A stretch of DNA of 15,702 bases from Trueperaceae bacterium (GTDB taxonomy: Bacteria; Deinococcota; Deinococci; Deinococcales; Trueperaceae), in the NCBI GenBank assembly GCA_007121175.1, contig SKMG01000051.1:1-15702 (forward strand). Direction: 5' to 3'. The notes beneath the pieces were generated by a model. The model worked only from the letters and a program-made list of their open reading frames with translations. It did no database searches and was not told the DNA's origin. Within the stretch, counting starts at the first letter, position 1, and each line of letters begins with the position of its first letter. Below are positions 14,370-15,702 of the stretch, in pieces. Made by a program: the position numbers and the translations under genes.

Positions 14370-15076
14370 TGGGCGGTCCGACGCGTCCTCCCGAGGTCGT
14401 AGACTCGCCCATGCCTGGAGCCCGCGCTGCTCGCGCCTGGATCCTCACCGGCGGCTGGCCGGGCCACGACCCGGAGGGTGTCGCGGCCTGGACCGCGCAG
14501 CGCCTGCAACGCCTCGGCCTCGCCAGCGAGGTGGTGCACGATCTCGACGTACTCCTCGAGCCGGGCGCCCTCGACGCGCTGACGCTGATCGTGCCGAACT
14601 GGAGCATGGGCGAGATCAGCAGCGACCAGGCCGCGGCGCTCGTCTCCGCCGTGGAGCGCGGTCTCGCTGTGGTAGGCACCCACGGCGGCATGGGCGACGC
14701 CTTCCGCAACTCGCTGCCCTACCAGTGGCTGGTCGGTGGGCAGTTCGTCGGCCACCCGGGTGACGTATGCCCGCACCGCATCACCTTTGAACCGGGAAGC
14801 CCGCTGCTGGGCGACCTCGCCTCGATCACGCTGGTGAGCGAGCGCTACGTCATGCTGGTGGATCCCGCGGTGAGCGTTCACGCGCGGCTGACCTTCGACG
14901 ACGACCCGCTGCCGTGGCTCGAGGGCGTGCAGGTCCCGGTCGCCTGGACCCGCCGCTGGGGTAGCGGCCGCGTGGCGTACATGAGCATCGGCCACACGCT
15001 CGACGACCTGCGGCAGCCAACCGTCACGACGGCCTTCGATCGGCTCGCCGCCTGGGCGGCGGGCGTGTCGCGGTGA
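14369..15076 (+). CDS. ThuA-like domain protein
   Basis: Small protein of 235 residues from ATG 14369, or 221 from ATG 14411, with a ThuA-like (trehalose-utilisation, glutamine-amidotransferase-like) fold. Visible are AWILTGGWPGHDP at the start of the domain, LIVPNWSMGEIS on the second strand, VVGTHGGMGDAFR (the family hallmark, residues 87-99 from 14411), WLVGGQFVGHPG and GRVAYMSIGHTLDDLR near the end. No signal peptide is seen. ThuA and relatives occur beside many sugar-catabolism genes, but the biochemical role of most is unknown; some are linked to keto-sugar metabolism. The first ATG overlaps the uxaC stop as TGATG, which suits coupling, yet residues 1-14 (GGPTRPPEVVDSP) look unconserved and neither start has a good ribosome site. 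TAGACT lies five bases before the second ATG, so a leaderless start at 14411 is possible. Confidence 0.82.
   Translation: MGGPTRPPEVVDSPMPGARAARAWILTGGWPGHDPEGVAAWTAQRLQRLGLASEVVHDLDVLLEPGALDALTLIVPNWSMGEISSDQAAALVSAVERGLAVVGTHGGMGDAFRNSLPYQWLVGGQFVGHPGDVCPHRITFEPGSPLLGDLASITLVSERYVMLVDPAVSVHARLTFDDDPLPWLEGVQVPVAWTRRWGSGRVAYMSIGHTLDDLRQPTVTTAFDRLAAWAAGVSR
14400..14405 (+). promoter_or_regulatory. Possible -10 element for a leaderless thuA-like transcript
   Basis: TAGACT (TANNNT) is followed by five bases and then ATG at 14411. In Deinococcota and Actinomycetota this arrangement often marks a leaderless mRNA. The only -35-like sequence at the right distance is CCGACG (14378-14383, 16-base spacer, 3 of 6), which is weak. 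Confidence 0.3.
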
Positions 15077-15089
15077 GCCGATGACGGAC

Positions 15090-15110
15090 GCGCCGGTGAA
15101 GACCCGGCGC
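15090..15110 (+). terminator. Hairpin after the uronate operon, possible terminator
   Basis: GCGCCGG (15090-15096) and CCGGCGC (15104-15110) form a perfect seven-pair stem with loop TGAAGAC, starting 13 bases after the thuA-like stop. No T-tract follows, so termination would be inefficient or Rho-assisted. The rest of the 159-base gap to the kinase gene (15077-15235) shows no clear promoter; TACTCT at 15117-15122 is a possible -10 without a good -35. Confidence 0.4.
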
Positions 15111-15235
15111 CGCCGGTACTCTGGATGCAGAGGGTGGTCGCGCATGACGGGCGCAGCCCGCCGTACCGACCGACGAGGCGCGACGGCGCGCCCCGTCGGC
15201 CACCACACGATGCACGCACCGAAAGGGATGATCGC

Positions 15236-15702
15236 ATGACGATATCGCTCAAGTCCGACGCCGCCTACGCGCTGCTGGTGCCGACCAGCATGGGAGTGCG
15301 TCTGACGCCCGAGAACGCGCAACCGTTCCACGCCGGTGAGCGCTTCATCATGCAGGTCACGAGCGCCGAGACGAACGTGGCCAGCATCTCGTCGCTGCTC
15401 GGACTCCGGGTCAAGGTGCTCACCGCCCTCGTCGAGGACAGTCCGGTGGCGCGCATGATCCGCGACGACCTGTCGCGGCGGGGTATGGACATCGAAGCCA
15501 CCCTCGTGCCCCAGGGCGACCCCTGGGGCTATCGCCACCAGTTCAACCTCGCCGACAGCGGTCTGGGGGTGCGTGGCCCGCGCGTGCACAACGACCGTGC
15601 CGGCGAGGTCGGGCGTACGCTCGACGTCGAGGACTTCGATCTGGAGAAGATCTTCGGGACCGAGGGCGTGGCGCTGATGCACCTGTCGGGCCTGATCGCG
15701 GC
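15236..15702 (+). CDS. PfkB-family kinase, probable 2-keto-3-deoxygluconate kinase (partial)
   Basis: The first 155 residues of a gene that continues past the right edge, so no stop is seen. The ATG is supported by GAAAGGG (15221-15227) eight bases upstream. The sequence is an N-terminal PfkB (ribokinase-like) half: LLVPTSMGVRLTP (13-25), TSAETNVASISSLLGLRVKV (42-61), a lid-type segment, then PWGYRHQFNLADSG (96-109), RGPRVHNDRAGEVG (113-126) and LMHLSGLIA at the edge. The highly conserved RVHNDRAGE block places it in a subgroup usually annotated as 2-dehydro-3-deoxygluconokinase. It would convert KDG, made by UxuA, to KDPG in the cytoplasm and so complete the route encoded here up to the aldolase step. 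The ATP-binding DTxGAGD motif lies outside the window, so activity cannot be confirmed. Confidence 0.85.
   Translation, partial: MTISLKSDAAYALLVPTSMGVRLTPENAQPFHAGERFIMQVTSAETNVASISSLLGLRVKVLTALVEDSPVARMIRDDLSRRGMDIEATLVPQGDPWGYRHQFNLADSGLGVRGPRVHNDRAGEVGRTLDVEDFDLEKIFGTEGVALMHLSGLIA

Noticed and set aside
15239..15246. ACGATATC at the kinase start, also present next to the transporter operator
   Set aside because: Only eight bases are shared, outside the operator core, and they fall in the first codons of the kinase gene.

Overview
The window is high-GC bacterial DNA (about two thirds G+C by eye), with Shine-Dalgarno sites before most genes, GTG starts and tightly coupled genes. Protein style (Dpp-type sugar-operon transporter, UxaE, SDR-type fructuronate reductase, the distinctive KdgK-like kinase) suggests a free-living heterotroph. 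My best guess is a Deinococcota/Trueperaceae-like lineage, with Chloroflexota or Actinomycetota not excluded. No rRNA, tRNA, CRISPR array, phage or transposon gene is visible.

Layout. Minus strand, left part: a family-5 solute-binding protein (5331 to 3391) followed by two Dpp/Opp-type permeases (3228 to 2239 and 2239 to 1097) and one ATPase (1122 to 25), together most of a binding-protein-dependent importer; the usual second ATPase is not in the window. Upstream of it on the same strand is an N-acylglucosamine 2-epimerase (AGE) family gene (6881 to 5607). Plus strand, right part: divergently from the AGE gene, mannonate dehydratase uxuA (6962-8038), then a LacI-family regulator (8159-9211) heading a tightly packed run: tagaturonate/fructuronate epimerase uxaE, an SDR reductase (UxuB role), a LarA-like nickel-racemase homologue, uronate isomerase uxaC and a ThuA-like protein, with 1-4 base overlaps at the last four junctions. 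After a 159-base gap a PfkB kinase (KdgK-like) begins and runs off the right edge.

How it fits together. The genes give a nearly complete hexuronate route: UxaC isomerises glucuronate/galacturonate to fructuronate/tagaturonate, UxaE interconverts those two ketouronates, the SDR enzyme reduces fructuronate to D-mannonate, UxuA dehydrates it to 2-keto-3-deoxygluconate (KDG), and the kinase makes KDPG. A KDPG aldolase is not in the window. The Dpp-like transporter is therefore more likely an importer of uronate-containing oligosaccharides than of peptides.

Regulation is visible in the sequence. The solute-binding protein promoter and the lacI promoter each have a -35/-10 pair with an 18-base spacer, and just downstream of each -10 lies the same word TCGTTATCG followed by TA-C. 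This is a candidate LacI operator joining importer and catabolic operon in one regulon. The most interesting unknowns are the LarA homologue, which keeps every catalytic and nickel-pincer residue I can align and may be an aldonate epimerase rather than a lactate racemase, and the ThuA-like and AGE-like proteins, whose roles in uronate use are not established.
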